Assembly (NCBI GenBank): GCA_964432995.1
Contig: CAYSPU010000331.1
Coordinates: forward strand, 1 to 5,452
DNA length: 5,452 bases
Direction of reading: 5' to 3'
Source of the DNA: CAYSPU01 sp964432995
GTDB taxonomy: Bacteria; Verrucomicrobiota; Verrucomicrobiia; Limisphaerales; JAHDYP01
Part shown: positions 4,540-5,452 of the stretch, piece after piece
Layout: each line of letters starts with the position of its first letter
Numbering within the stretch: the stretch's first letter is position 1
Program-made: the position numbers and the translations under genes
The notes under the pieces: generated by a model
What the model was told of the DNA's origin: nothing
Databases searched by the model: none
The model's input: the letters and a program-made list of their open reading frames with translations, nothing else

Positions 4540-5452
4540 ATGAGCACTGCCATAGAGACAATCGAGGGTCTGGTCAAACGGGAGTACAAGTTCGGGTTCT
4601 ACACCGATGTGGAGAGCGACTCGGTGCCGCCGGGCTTGAACGAGGAGGTCGTCCGCCTGATCTCCGCGAAGAAGGGGGAACCGGAGTGGTTGCTCGAGTG
4701 GCGGCTCCGTGCTTACCGGCACTGGGTGACGCTCTCCGTGCCGCAGTGGCCCAAAGTGTACTATCCGCCGGTGGACTTCCAGACGATCGTCTACTACTCC
4801 GCCCCCCGGCAGGGGAAAGACGGGCCGAAGAGCCTGGAGGAGGTCGACCCCAAACTGCTGGAGACCTACGAGAAGCTGGGCATCCCGCTCCGCGAGCGGG
4901 AGCGCCTGGCGGGCGTGGCGGTGGATGCCGTGTTCGACAGCGTGTCGGTGGCCACGACGTTCAAGGAGACGCTGGCGGCGAAGGGGATCATCTTCTGCTC
5001 GTTCAGCGAGGCCGTCCGGGAGCACCCCGATCTCGTGCGGAAATACCTGGGAACCGTCGTGCCGCATACCGACAATTTCTACGCGGCCCTGAACTCGGCC
5101 GTGTTCAGCGACGGTTCGTTTTGCTTCATCCCGCGCGGGGTGCGGTGTCCGATGGAGCTTTCGACCTACTTCCGGATCAACGCCGCCAACACGGGGCAGT
5201 TCGAACGGACGCTGATTGTGGCGGAGGAAGACGCCTACGTGAGTTATCTGGAGGGCTGCACCGCGCCGATGCGCGACGAGAACCAGTTGCACGCGGCGGT
5301 CGTCGAGATCGTGGCTCTCGAAGGCGCGGAAGTGAAGTACTCGACCGTGCAGAACTGGTACCCGGGGGACGAGAACGGTCGGGGAGGCATCTACAACTTC
5401 GTGACCAAACGCGGTCTGTGCAAGGGGCGCAACTCGAAGATCTCCTGGACCT
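4540..5452 (+). CDS. sufB: Fe-S cluster assembly scaffold protein SufB (C-terminus beyond right edge)
   Basis: The first 304 codons of SufB, which is usually about 465-495 residues. SufB works with the ATPase SufC and with SufD in the cytoplasmic SufBC2D complex, taking persulfide sulfur from a SufS-type desulfurase and building Fe-S clusters. Recognisable blocks include the N-terminal REYKFGFYTD, EPEWLLEWRLRAYRHW (about residues 47-62), YYPPVDFQ, FCFIPRGVRCPMELSTYFRI (about 194-213), EGCTAP with Cys240, KYSTVQNWYPGD, and the conserved ISWT at the edge. Cys240 should correspond to the sulfur-accepting Cys254 of E. coli SufB, as the N-terminus here is about 14 residues shorter. The ATG at 4540 is the only sensible start: an in-frame TGA lies 6 bp upstream (4531-4533) and the conserved N-terminus begins at once. 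The purine-rich GGGAG touches the ATG, too close for a normal ribosome binding site. The rest of the suf operon presumably follows outside the window. Confidence 0.97.
   Translation, partial: MSTAIETIEGLVKREYKFGFYTDVESDSVPPGLNEEVVRLISAKKGEPEWLLEWRLRAYRHWVTLSVPQWPKVYYPPVDFQTIVYYSAPRQGKDGPKSLEEVDPKLLETYEKLGIPLRERERLAGVAVDAVFDSVSVATTFKETLAAKGIIFCSFSEAVREHPDLVRKYLGTVVPHTDNFYAALNSAVFSDGSFCFIPRGVRCPMELSTYFRINAANTGQFERTLIVAEEDAYVSYLEGCTAPMRDENQLHAAVVEIVALEGAEVKYSTVQNWYPGDENGRGGIYNFVTKRGLCKGRNSKISWT

Noticed and set aside
2860..5292. Open frame of 810 codons on the minus strand crossing three plus-strand genes
   Set aside because: It is antisense to the phosphatase, receiver and sufB genes and runs through the intergenic region. 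Strong G/C at third codon positions removes stops from this antisense frame. The translation is His/Arg/Gln-rich without domains.
1..5452. CRISPR arrays, insertion sequences, tRNA or rRNA genes
   Set aside because: No regularly spaced direct repeats, transposase motifs, terminal inverted repeats or tRNA-like cloverleaf sequences were seen on either strand.

Overview
The window is GC-rich bacterial DNA (about two thirds G+C by eye) with tightly packed genes. It carries regulatory genes plus the start of an iron-sulfur cluster assembly gene. Abundant PAS, STAS, SpoIIE-type and receiver proteins beside a SUF gene are compatible with Verrucomicrobiota, Planctomycetota, Acidobacteriota or a deltaproteobacterial-type lineage. 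I lean weakly to Verrucomicrobiota, but the sequence alone does not settle it. I see no mobile element, tRNA, rRNA or CRISPR array.

Layout. (1) Positions 1 to about 1626, minus strand: the N-terminal part of a membrane-anchored sensor histidine kinase with two TM helices, three tandem PAS domains and a HisKA domain; it runs off the left edge. (2) About 1627-1827: a divergent intergenic region. (3) 1828-4329, plus strand: a compact three-gene operon. It encodes a STAS anti-sigma-factor antagonist, a 594-residue protein that joins an RsbW/SpoIIAB-like serine kinase domain, a GAF domain and a SpoIIE/RsbU-like PP2C phosphatase, and a stand-alone CheY-like receiver. Gaps between the genes are 6 and 9 nt. 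(4) 4330-4539: an intergenic region with a good sigma70-type promoter, a dyad around its -35 box, and a leader that can fold into several hairpins. (5) 4540 to the right edge, plus strand: the first 304 codons of sufB.

How the genes may work together. The operon looks like a self-contained partner-switching module. The STAS protein should be phosphorylated on Ser56 by the kinase end of the fused protein and dephosphorylated by its phosphatase end, with the GAF domain between them as the likely switch. This resembles the SypE/SypA arrangement of Vibrio fischeri (RsbW-like kinase, receiver, PP2C; STAS substrate), with a GAF domain in the place of the receiver and the receiver supplied as a separate protein. 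The divergent PAS kinase is a plausible phosphodonor for that receiver. These links are inference from gene order and domains; no sigma factor or other final target is in view. sufB appears to be a separate transcription unit that only happens to lie downstream.
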